Shown: one piece after another, positions 1-6,239 of the stretch | Layout of the letters: each line of letters begins with the position of its first letter | How positions within the stretch are numbered: the stretch's first letter is position 1 | Source: DASYRX01 sp036003845 | GTDB taxonomy: Bacteria > Gemmatimonadota > Gemmatimonadetes > Gemmatimonadales > Gemmatimonadaceae | Length of the DNA: 12,107 nucleotides | Assembly (NCBI GenBank): GCA_036003845.1 | Contig: DASYRX010000203.1 | Coordinates: 1 to 12,107 of the forward strand | Reading direction: 5' to 3' | Made by a program: the position numbers and the translations under genes | Notes under the pieces: model-generated | The model's input: only the letters and a program-made list of their open reading frames with translations | What the model was told of the DNA's origin: nothing | Database searches by the model: none

Positions 1-777
1 CGCACGCGCGGCCGTGAGCGTCAAGCCGAGCGTGAGGCCGTGCCTGATGTTTGGCAGCGTCACGCGGACAAATGTGCGCCAGGGTGACGACCCGAGCGTC
101 GCGGCCACGTGCTCTTCGTCATTTCCTACCTCTGCCAACACGTAGCTCACCTCACGGACAGTGAAGGGGAGCGTCACGAAAAGCGTGGCGAGCACTAGGC
201 CAGGAAACGCGAAGGCCACGCGCAGATCCAGGGCCTGGAGCACCGGAGCCAGCCAGCCGTCGCGTCCAACGAGCAGCAAGAAGGCGAGGCCGCTCATGAC
301 AGGCGACACGGCCAGCACGAGGTCGATCGTGGCATCGAGCGCGGCGAGCCCACGGAAGCGCTGCCTAACAAGCACGAGCCCGGCCGCGACGCCGAAGATG
401 CCGTTACAGACGACGGCGATCGCAGTGAGCAGCAGCGTCAGTTTGAGTGCAGAGAGCGCCGCCGCTGACGTGATTCCGCGCGCGATTGCCGAGAAGCCGA
501 GTCGCGCCGCCTCGAACGCGAGCGCACCGAGTGGAAGCAGCAGTACCGCGCCGAGGTACAGGAGGACACCGGCAAAAACCATCACGCGTGCAGGCGTCCA
601 CTTGGCTCGAGCCCGCGGGTCGCTGTCGACCGGTTCGATGGGGAGCGTGGGCATCGGCTCGCGGGGGATGATATCCACCTCGAGCGTCGCGGGCCGTGGC
701 CGGGCCGGCTCGTCCTCGAGATCCAGCGCGCGCAGCGGGGTGCTGGCGAGGAGCGGCGGTCGAATGGAGCTAGCCAC
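1..777 (-). CDS. cysW: Sulfate/thiosulfate ABC transporter permease CysW (3' end cut by window)
   Basis: Open reading frame of 259 codons on the minus strand, running off position 1. It is an inner-membrane permease subunit, expected to pair with CysT and an ATPase (CysA) to import sulfate or thiosulfate. About 65 hydrophilic, Pro/Arg-rich residues come first. Hydrophobic segments follow near residues 66-88, 105-135, 150-172 and 188-206. The EAA loop that docks on the ATPase lies at about 221-242 (EEHVAATLGSSPWRTF, then RVTLPN), and its wording fits CysW. The frame ends at LTAARA, where the family continues with a GEFG-type motif, so only the last helices are missing. I chose the GTG at 777-775: it overlaps the cysT stop by 8 bases and has GGCGGA upstream. 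The next start, ATG at 654, would remove 41 of the unusual N-terminal residues and is a real alternative. Family call is confident; substrate rests on the operon. Confidence 0.88.
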   Translation of the reverse strand, partial: MASSIRPPLLASTPLRALDLEDEPARPRPATLEVDIIPREPMPTLPIEPVDSDPRARAKWTPARVMVFAGVLLYLGAVLLLPLGALAFEAARLGFSAIARGITSAAALSALKLTLLLTAIAVVCNGIFGVAAGLVLVRQRFRGLAALDATIDLVLAVSPVMSGLAFLLLVGRDGWLAPVLQALDLRVAFAFPGLVLATLFVTLPFTVREVSYVLAEVGNDEEHVAATLGSSPWRTFVRVTLPNIRHGLTLGLTLTAARA

Positions 778-1594
778 GGCGTCCGCCGATTGTATCTCTG
801 AGCGCCCGAGCCCCTAACGAGAGCCCAAATGAGAGCGCCAGCAGCACGAGGGAAACGGCCGCAGCGACCCCTGGGCGGCCGCCCTCCACTTCGCCGAAGA
901 TGTAGATCGCGCCCGTGAGCGACTTGTGCGGAATGTTGCCCGACACGACAACAATGGAGCCAAACTCTGCGATGGCGCGGGCAAAGCTCTGCAGAGCGCC
1001 AACTCCGATGGCGGGCAAGAGTGAGGGAAGGATCACGCGTCGCACGATCGCCGCGTCGCCGGCGCCTAACGTTCGTGCGGCCTCCTCTTCCGCCGGATCC
1101 ATCTCGGCGAGCACCGGCTCGACCGCGCGTACGACAAAGGGCACCGTGATGAACAGGAGCGCGAAGACGATCGCAGGGGGAGCGAAGAGAATCTCGATGC
1201 CGTGACTCTGGAACCAGCGACCCATTGGACGTGTCGGACCGAGCAGCAGGACGAGCATAACGCCGGTCACCAGCGTCGGAATCGCGAACGGGAGATCAAC
1301 GAGTGCCTGCAAAAGGCCGCGCCCGGGGAAACGAAATCGCACGAGCACCCATGCAGTTGCCGTCCCCGCAACGGCGTTCACGACAGCCGTTAGCGCTCCG
1401 GTCCACAGCGTGAGCAACAGGGCATCCCTCGCGACAGGCGTCGTGACCGCGCGCCAAACGCCAGCGAGACCGTCGCTCAGCCCCGTGCTGGCCAACGCCA
1501 ACAGCGGCAGAACGACGAGGACGGCGACGTAGAAGAACACGCCGCCGCGCATGACGCGCTGGATCGGGGAAGCGCGCGTTACGGCAACGCTCAT
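770..1594 (-). CDS. cysT: Sulfate/thiosulfate ABC transporter permease CysT
   Basis: A 274-residue inner-membrane permease. Hydrophobic segments lie near residues 17-38, 58-84, 97-119, 140-158, 190-205 and 243-262, the six-helix layout of the family. The EAA loop at about 168-190 reads AEEEAARTLGAGDAAIVRRV followed by ILPSLLPA. It is followed by ARAIAEFGSIVVVSGNIP at 205-222, which is characteristic of CysT/CysU. The reading frame is open further upstream (to 1672), but that part overlaps the sbp gene. The ATG at 1594 shares ATGA with the sbp stop codon, which points to translational coupling, and gives the usual family length. With Sbp upstream and CysW downstream it forms the core of the importer. 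A molybdate (ModB) or phosphate permease is less likely given the Sbp-type binding protein and the paired permeases. Confidence 0.93.
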   Translation of the reverse strand: MSVAVTRASPIQRVMRGGVFFYVAVLVVLPLLALASTGLSDGLAGVWRAVTTPVARDALLLTLWTGALTAVVNAVAGTATAWVLVRFRFPGRGLLQALVDLPFAIPTLVTGVMLVLLLGPTRPMGRWFQSHGIEILFAPPAIVFALLFITVPFVVRAVEPVLAEMDPAEEEAARTLGAGDAAIVRRVILPSLLPAIGVGALQSFARAIAEFGSIVVVSGNIPHKSLTGAIYIFGEVEGGRPGVAAAVSLVLLALSFGLSLGARALRDTIGGRRG

Positions 1595-2628
1595 CTGCTG
1601 GCCACCGTTCGCGTCGATGCTCGTTCGAAAACGCCGCCCGGCGCAAAGAGCACCTCGGTCACGCGTGGCCAACCACCGATGTCGCGGATCGTGAAGAGCC
1701 CAGGCACCTCAGGGAACTTGGATCGGTACTCCACCGCGACGCTGTCGTGAACCGGTCGCAGTCCATGCTCGGCATACAGTCGTTGAGCTGCCGGTGTTGA
1801 GAGAAACGCCACGAACCCTTCAGCCGCTTTCTTTGTCCCGTGCCGTTCTGCGTAGCCGTCGACAACGGCGACTGGGTTCTCGATCAGAATCGTCGCCGGA
1901 GGGATGACATAGTCCATCTGTTTTCCTGCCTTACGAGAAACGAGTACTTCGTTCTCATACGTGATGGCGGCATCGCCGACACCACTTTCAAAGGTGATGA
2001 TCGATTCCCGGGCGCCTTTGTCCATGATCGCCACATTGGCGAGAATTCCACGCATCAGTGCCTCGGCGGCAGCGCTATCCCCAGCCGGCGCGGATGTCCC
2101 GCCGCGCAACGCTGCGCCGTAGATCGCGCTCAGGTTCCACATCGCGCCGCCGCTCGTTCGCGGATTCGGCGTCAGCACTTTGATCCCGGGGCGACGAAGG
2201 TCGTCCCAGCTCTTGATGTTCTTGGGATTCCCGGGGCGCACGGCGATGACGACGATCGAACGTGTGACCATGCCGCCGCCTAACGAACGCGCCTTCCAAT
2301 CCTGCCGGACCAGGCCCGCCTTGACCAGCGTTTCCAGATCCGGCTCCAGCGACAAGGCGGCGAGATCGGCCTCGAATCCACCGGCGATGGCGCGCGCCTG
2401 CGCGCCGCTGCCGAGGTACGACTCCTCGAATGTGATGGTCTGCCCTGTCTTTTCCTTCCAGTCGCTCACGAACGCGGGGATGATCTCGCGATAGGCTTCT
2501 CGCGGAGTCGTGTAGGCACCGAGCGTGAGCGTGACCGGCGCAGTGGAATTCGCCGCGTTGCTGCTCGCGCATGCGGAGACTATCAACGAGAGCGTTACGA
2601 GTGCTGCTATCCGGCGTTCAGTCGCCAT
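1591..2628 (-). CDS. sbp: Sulfate/thiosulfate-binding lipoprotein (Sbp/CysP family)
   Basis: A 345-residue solute-binding protein that would capture sulfate or thiosulfate outside the inner membrane and hand it to CysT/CysW. Residues 1-20 form a lipoprotein signal: a short charged start, a hydrophobic core and the lipobox VSAC with the lipidated Cys at 20. Family landmarks are SYLGSGAQARAIAGGFEAD (70-88), DLETLVKAGLVRQDWK (97-112), NPRTSGGAMWNLSAIYGAA (155-173) and GVGDAAITYENE (216-227); the SGGAxWN loop is typical of oxyanion binding in Sbp. The frame is open to 2907, but that part overlaps the porin gene, and only the ATG at 2628 puts the signal peptide at the N-terminus. It starts 29 bases after the porin stop with no strong Shine-Dalgarno, and its stop overlaps the cysT start. 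Most proteobacterial Sbp proteins are soluble and periplasmic, so the lipid anchor is notable. Sulfate versus thiosulfate cannot be told from sequence. Confidence 0.92.
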   Translation of the reverse strand: MATERRIAALVTLSLIVSACASSNAANSTAPVTLTLGAYTTPREAYREIIPAFVSDWKEKTGQTITFEESYLGSGAQARAIAGGFEADLAALSLEPDLETLVKAGLVRQDWKARSLGGGMVTRSIVVIAVRPGNPKNIKSWDDLRRPGIKVLTPNPRTSGGAMWNLSAIYGAALRGGTSAPAGDSAAAEALMRGILANVAIMDKGARESIITFESGVGDAAITYENEVLVSRKAGKQMDYVIPPATILIENPVAVVDGYAERHGTKKAAEGFVAFLSTPAAQRLYAEHGLRPVHDSVAVEYRSKFPEVPGLFTIRDIGGWPRVTEVLFAPGGVFERASTRTVASR

Positions 2629-2631
2629 CAA

Positions 2632-2645
2632 TCGCTCGTTAGGTG
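2632..2645 (+). repeat. Copy 1 of a 14-base repeat containing CGTTAGG (intergenic)
   Basis: TCGCTCGTTAGGTG is identical to 6663-6676. This copy fills the 29-base gap between the porin stop and the sbp start, in the place where a Shine-Dalgarno would be expected on the minus strand (CACCTAACGAGCGA). It is one of 22 GTTAGG/CCTAAC words in the window. Confidence 0.6.
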
Positions 2646-2657
2646 AGAATGGTTGTT

Positions 2658-4064
2658 CTAGAAGCTGTGCTGGAAGCGCGTCTGCAGCGCACGCTCCGGC
2701 TCGCGATTGCCGCCGGGGGCACCGCCGTGGAAGCGTGTCACGCTGTAATTCAGCATGAGGCGCACCCCCCGGTTCAGGTACCAGTTGAAGGCGATGCCAC
2801 GCGAGTCGGCGCGGGATGGCTGCGATGACGTATCGGCGAAGACCGGGAACGCGTCCGGATCTATCGTGAAGCGGTTGTAGCGAACGCCCAGCTCGAACGC
2901 GCCCCACTGATGTCGCTGCGGGTCGAAGGATTTGTTTGGAGTAAGGCCTCGATACGACGGATGCTCGCCAGTCAACGCGATCGATGACGTGACGTTGAAA
3001 GCCGTGTGCTCCAATCGCTGAGCCGCGGTGGCCTGCCTAACGAACTGCCCGACGCGGGTGTACTCCCACAGCGCGCCGAGCCGCCCGACGTACCAGTAGC
3101 CCTGGGGCGCGACGCGAGTGTGCAAGCCGTCGGCGATCGTCGTACCGGTCGTCTTGCCGTCAGTGCGGAAAGCGAACGCGGCTTGCTGCGCCGGCGTGCG
3201 ATACGTCTGAAGCCCAGGTGCGGCCGCGGTGCCATGATGTCCGCCACGGGTTCCAGCCACGCCGACGCCGAATTCACGCAGTGCCCTCAGCGAGGAACGC
3301 GCGAACGGCTCGATGAAGAGCCGGGCCGCGAAGTCCTTCTGATCGTCGCTATCGCCGTCGCCGAAGCCGAGATCCGCGACGCCATTGAATACGCCGGCCT
3401 GATACTGAACGACGCCGCCATGAAGATCGCCGTAGAGCTGCACGCCGACATCACGGTTAGGCGCGAAGCCCGTGTTTATCGCGCGCTCTATGAAAATGAG
3501 GTCTGTTGCGGACTGTAACCGCTCGAGCCCAACCGGCGGCTTGAACTTTCCCGAACGGATATTCAGTAGCGGATTCAGTTTGAGATCCGCGTGCGCATCA
3601 AAGACGGTCACGCGCCCCTCGCCGAAGTCGGGCATCAGGCGCAAGTCAACGATGCGGCCGACTGTGGCTTCCCACACTGGGCGCACGCGCCGCAGCAGAA
3701 ACGTCCCCGTTGCCGGTGTGTTGTCGGCGTCGAAGAAGAAGCGGCTGTCGCTCTGGAAGTACCCACGCAGGCGCAGACGAAATCGACCGTCAGCCGACGC
3801 GAAGGAGAGGGGAGGATTGCTGGCGTCGGTTGCCTGACGAGTCGTTCTTGCGAGGCTATCGGCGAGGCGACCCTGGCGGCGCATCAGTTCGTTCACCGCT
3901 GCTTCGAGCTCGCTCACGCGCGCGGCGAGCCGAGCGTCGTCAGGCACCGAGCGCGCTGTATCGCCAGGGATCGCTCGGCCTTCGCGACCTTGGGCGCCGG
4001 CAAGGGAAGCGTCGATCAACCCAAGCGCGGCGACCACAGCGATCTGAATGACGTAGCGATGCAT
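2658..4064 (-). CDS. Phosphate-selective porin O/P family outer-membrane channel
   Basis: A 468-residue protein with a Sec signal peptide (about residues 1-24, cleavage probably after LAGA). A short predicted coiled coil (about 45-76, ARVSELEAAVNELMRRQGRL) precedes a beta-barrel from about residue 92. The barrel opens with RFRLRLRGYFQSDSRFFF and contains WEATVGRIVDLRLMPDFGEG, RSGKFKPPVGLERLQS and APNRDVGVQLYGDLHGG, all typical of the OprO/OprP (Porin_O_P) family. The last residue is Phe, as expected for BAM recognition. The frame is open to 4124, but the ATG at 4064 has AAAGGGAGC seven bases upstream and starts the signal peptide. It is the first gene of the sulfate operon. OprP proteins bind phosphate and OprO polyphosphate; the operon suggests this one serves sulfate or another sulfur oxyanion, which is an inference. 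The N-terminal coiled coil could trimerise the channel or contact the cell wall. Confidence 0.9.
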   Translation of the reverse strand: MHRYVIQIAVVAALGLIDASLAGAQGREGRAIPGDTARSVPDDARLAARVSELEAAVNELMRRQGRLADSLARTTRQATDASNPPLSFASADGRFRLRLRGYFQSDSRFFFDADNTPATGTFLLRRVRPVWEATVGRIVDLRLMPDFGEGRVTVFDAHADLKLNPLLNIRSGKFKPPVGLERLQSATDLIFIERAINTGFAPNRDVGVQLYGDLHGGVVQYQAGVFNGVADLGFGDGDSDDQKDFAARLFIEPFARSSLRALREFGVGVAGTRGGHHGTAAAPGLQTYRTPAQQAAFAFRTDGKTTGTTIADGLHTRVAPQGYWYVGRLGALWEYTRVGQFVRQATAAQRLEHTAFNVTSSIALTGEHPSYRGLTPNKSFDPQRHQWGAFELGVRYNRFTIDPDAFPVFADTSSQPSRADSRGIAFNWYLNRGVRLMLNYSVTRFHGGAPGGNREPERALQTRFQHSF

Positions 4065-4087
4065 GAGCGATGCTCCCTTTGCACCTA

Positions 4088-4135
4088 GGTGAAGCGTGAC
4101 TCCGACAAGGCGTAGGCGGTCCACGACGCTTCACC
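4088..4135 (-). promoter_or_regulatory. Hairpin in the leader of the porin-sulfate operon
   Basis: Positions 4126-4135 and 4088-4097 are perfect 10-base inverted repeats (GGTGAAGCGT / ACGCTTCACC on the minus strand) with a 28-base loop. They lie between the candidate sigma-54 promoter and the porin ribosome-binding site (about 4071-4079). The 3' arm overlaps a second perfect palindrome, CACCTAGGTG at 4082-4091, so two mutually exclusive foldings are possible. It could be an mRNA-stabilising or translation-controlling leader structure, or a protein operator. No known riboswitch consensus was recognised. The repeat is certain; its function is not. Confidence 0.5.
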
Positions 4136-4151
4136 GGCCGCAGAGGGGGAA

Positions 4152-4167
4152 GGCATTCGGCAGGCCA
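4152..4167 (-). promoter_or_regulatory. Candidate sigma-54 (-24/-12) promoter of the porin-sulfate operon
   Basis: On the minus strand, 4167-4152 reads TGGCCTGCCGAATGCC. It has TGGC at -24 and TGC at -12, with the GG and GC exactly ten bases apart, as in the consensus TGGCACG-N4-TTGCW. The A5, C6, T12 and W16 positions do not match. Transcription would start near 4140, giving a leader of about 76 bases. The neighbouring divergent gene encodes a sigma-54 activator, which raises the prior, but GG-N10-GC is common in GC-rich DNA. Confidence 0.35.
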
Positions 4168-4186
4168 ATCAATTGCTATCGCCGTA

Positions 4187-4199
4187 AGTCATTGTGACT
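4187..4199. promoter_or_regulatory. Palindrome AGTCA-N3-TGACT, possible activator site
   Basis: A perfect inverted repeat with five-base arms and a TTG spacer lies in the divergent control region. Two related TCACTC words follow at about 4215-4220 and 4228-4233 (GGTCACTC, GATCACTC), and the 3' half of the palindrome reads TGACTC. This spacing could represent weak repeated half-sites for a dimeric regulator. The site is about 50 bases upstream of the proposed start of the porin operon, closer than usual for sigma-54 enhancers. It could also serve autoregulation of the gene to the right. Confidence 0.3.
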
Positions 4200-4306
4200 C
4201 AGATAGTTAGGCGGTCACTCTGTCGGATCACTCCCACATTCAACCGTGAAATAAGACGGCACTATCCTTGATATGTCATGGGCACCCTTCCAAACCATCG
4301 TATTTC

Positions 4307-5941
4307 ATGGATTCGCAGCAAGCTCTCCCGCCACATCAGCCATTCCAATTGTTGGTGGATGTCTGGCGCACCGCGTCGGGTTCGCTTCCGATTGCGGAGA
4401 TGCTCCCGCGTTTCGCCGGTTTGCTTGCCCGAGTCCTACCGGCGGACTACATCGCCGTTAGGCATCTCGACAGCGCAGCTCGGCGGCTAGAGTCGATCGC
4501 GGTCAGTCCCATGCGACCCTGCGCTCTTCCAGCGCTCGCCCGCGAGCCACTGAGCGACGCCGATTTGCACGCGTTCGTCGAGTGGTGCCGGTCAGGTAGC
4601 GCGACGCTGCTATCGAACCCTTCAGCGTCGCAGGTGCGCAGCTTCGCGTTTCCTGGTGTGCGCGCCGACGCGGACGTGCTCATCGCGCCTCTTCGTGCTG
4701 GTGAAACAGCGCTCGGTCTCTTCGCGATCGTGGCGCGCGCGCGTGGCCGCATGGGCGATCCGCACGTCGCCCTCGCCGACGAGCTCATCGCGCCGATGTC
4801 CGCCGCAATCGAGAACGACATCCGCCTGCGGGAATTCTCGCGCATGCGTGAGGCGCTCGAGGCGGACAAGCGCGCCCTTCTGCAGCGATTGCAGCGGCAA
4901 GAGCTGGCAGACACGCTGGTCGGTCGCGAAAGTGGCCTGCAGAGCGTGATGGATCGGGTGGATCAAGTCGCACCGACCGATACGCCGGTGTTGTTGTTAG
5001 GCGAAACTGGCACGGGGAAGGAAGTTCTCGCGCGGGCGATTCATGCGAAATCGCGCCGAGCCGGTGGGCCAATTCTGCGCGTGAATTGCGGCGCACTATC
5101 GCCGGGACTCATCGACTCGGAGCTTTTCGGCCATGAGAAGGGGAGCTTCACGGGAGCCGCGGCGATGCGCAAAGGCTGGTTCGAGCGCGCCGATGGCGGC
5201 ACGCTCTTCCTGGACGAAATCGCGGAGCTCCCGGCCGACGCCCAGGTGCGCCTTCTGCGCATCCTGCAAGACGGCACCTTCGAGCGCGTTGGCGGACAGC
5301 GATCCCACAGCGTCGACGTGCGCGTAGTCGCCGCGACACACCGGAAACTGCATGACATGGTCGCGCGTGGGACGTTCCGCGAGGATCTCTGGTACCGCAT
5401 CGGAGTCTTCCCGATCGAAATCCCGCCATTGCGCGCTCGGCGAGAGGACATCCCGGCGCTCGCGGCGCACTTCGCGCTGCGCGCGGGCTTGCGGTTAGGC
5501 GGTGCGCCTCTCGCGTTAGGTCCGGACGACGTCGACGTGCTCGTCTCTTACAGCTGGCCGGGGAATGTGCGCGAGCTCGCAGCTGTGATCGAACGCGCGG
5601 CGATTCTCGGCGACGGCCGCCAGCTACGACTGGCCGCGGCTCTTGGCGGAGGTGCGAACGGATCTGGCGTATCGAGGGTGCGTGACGCCGGCGGCAGCAA
5701 GGCAGCCGGACGTGAGGTCGATCCCGCGTCCGTCGTCACGCTCGACGAAGCGATGCGGGACCACATCGAGCGCGCGCTACGCGCTACGGGCGGGCGCATA
5801 GAGGGCCCTCGTGGCGCCGCCGTGCTACTCAAGATCAATCCTCACACGCTGCGCGCTCGCATGCGCAAACTGCGTATCGACTGGGGGACTTTCAGGCCTC
5901 AGAGCGACGCCGACTTCGGCGGAGACCCGCACTGGGAGTAG
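4307..5941 (+). CDS. Sigma-54-dependent transcriptional activator (GAF, AAA+, FhlA/NorR-like HTH)
   Basis: A 544-residue bacterial enhancer-binding protein that would use ATP hydrolysis to open sigma-54 promoters. An N-terminal GAF-like sensor (about 15-170) leads through a helical linker (about 172-202) to the AAA+ domain. That domain has Walker A GETGTGKE (232-239), the sigma-54 contact loop GSFTGA (279-284), Walker B GGTLFLDEI (297-305), sensor I VVAATHRKL (about 340-348) and the REDLWYRI segment (358-365). The C-terminal Fis-like helix-turn-helix is at about 500-527 (GRIEGPRGAAVLL, then NPHTLRARMRKL). There is no receiver domain, so it should respond to a small ligand rather than a kinase. 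ATG 4307 is the first ATG in frame, without a clear ribosome-binding site. An in-frame TTG at 4268 would add 13 residues. Divergent from the porin-sulfate operon and convergent with the LLM operon, so either could be its target. Organosulfur regulators such as SfnR belong to the same broad class. Confidence 0.92.
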   Translation: MDSQQALPPHQPFQLLVDVWRTASGSLPIAEMLPRFAGLLARVLPADYIAVRHLDSAARRLESIAVSPMRPCALPALAREPLSDADLHAFVEWCRSGSATLLSNPSASQVRSFAFPGVRADADVLIAPLRAGETALGLFAIVARARGRMGDPHVALADELIAPMSAAIENDIRLREFSRMREALEADKRALLQRLQRQELADTLVGRESGLQSVMDRVDQVAPTDTPVLLLGETGTGKEVLARAIHAKSRRAGGPILRVNCGALSPGLIDSELFGHEKGSFTGAAAMRKGWFERADGGTLFLDEIAELPADAQVRLLRILQDGTFERVGGQRSHSVDVRVVAATHRKLHDMVARGTFREDLWYRIGVFPIEIPPLRARREDIPALAAHFALRAGLRLGGAPLALGPDDVDVLVSYSWPGNVRELAAVIERAAILGDGRQLRLAAALGGGANGSGVSRVRDAGGSKAAGREVDPASVVTLDEAMRDHIERALRATGGRIEGPRGAAVLLKINPHTLRARMRKLRIDWGTFRPQSDADFGGDPHWE

Positions 5942-5960
5942 CTCTCCCCGTTAGGCGACG

Positions 5961-6233
5961 TTAGAGCCTCGGCGCGAGCGCGTCCTGTGCGTCTTTCGAC
6001 GTCACGACGGGCACGATCTCGAAATCGGTGACATCGCGCCAGTTCGCTATCCACGATTCGAGGTCACTGATGTCGTCGCACTCCATGACTTGGAAACACC
6101 GCCGATAGTCCGTCGTGACCCAGCTGGTAATGTAGCGCAATCCGTCAGGCGCGAGACGTCCGCGGTCGCGAAAGCGGCGATAGACCGGCAGCGGGTCGCC
6201 CTTCTTGAAGTGCTCGATGATCATGTACAGCAT
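5961..6233 (-). CDS. DUF3303 family small protein
   Basis: A 90-residue soluble protein matching my recollection of the DUF3303 family: MLYMIIEHFKKGDPLPVYRR at the start, then RDRGRLAPDGLRYITSWV, the conserved RCFQVMECDD around residues 45-54, and WIANWRDVTDFEIVPV at about 61-76. No catalytic motif or signal peptide is visible. The alternating strands and helices and the small size resemble small alpha+beta-barrel-fold proteins, which is a guess. It is the last gene of the four-gene operon, starting only 6 bases after the preceding stop. It meets the sigma-54 activator gene tail to tail with 19 bases between them. Function is unknown; a substrate-handling or stability partner for the oxidoreductases is possible. 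An alternative start at the second ATG (6224) would remove three residues. Confidence 0.82.
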   Translation of the reverse strand: MLYMIIEHFKKGDPLPVYRRFRDRGRLAPDGLRYITSWVTTDYRRCFQVMECDDISDLESWIANWRDVTDFEIVPVVTSKDAQDALAPRL

Positions 6234-6239
6234 GGCTCG

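Noticed and set aside
1..777. Absence of cysA taken as a defective transporter
   Set aside because: The window stops inside cysW, so the ATPase gene may simply lie beyond position 1.
161..817. Long plus-strand open frame of 218 codons opposite cysW
   Set aside because: It is Ser/Arg/Ala-rich with no domain, and the opposite strand gives a clear CysW permease with an EAA loop over the same bases. It is a shadow caused by GC-rich codon bias.
2629..2907. Extended N-terminus of the sulfate-binding protein (438-residue version)
   Set aside because: The extra 93 residues overlap the porin coding region out of frame and would bury the lipoprotein signal inside the protein.
4239..4268. TTCAAC-N18-TATCCT as a sigma-70 promoter for the activator gene
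   Set aside because: Too few consensus matches to both hexamers; kept only as a remote possibility and not annotated.
5149..5166. GSFTGA instead of GAFTGA as a sign that the activator cannot contact sigma-54
   Set aside because: Ser at this position occurs in working sigma-54 activators, and the rest of the AAA+ domain is intact.
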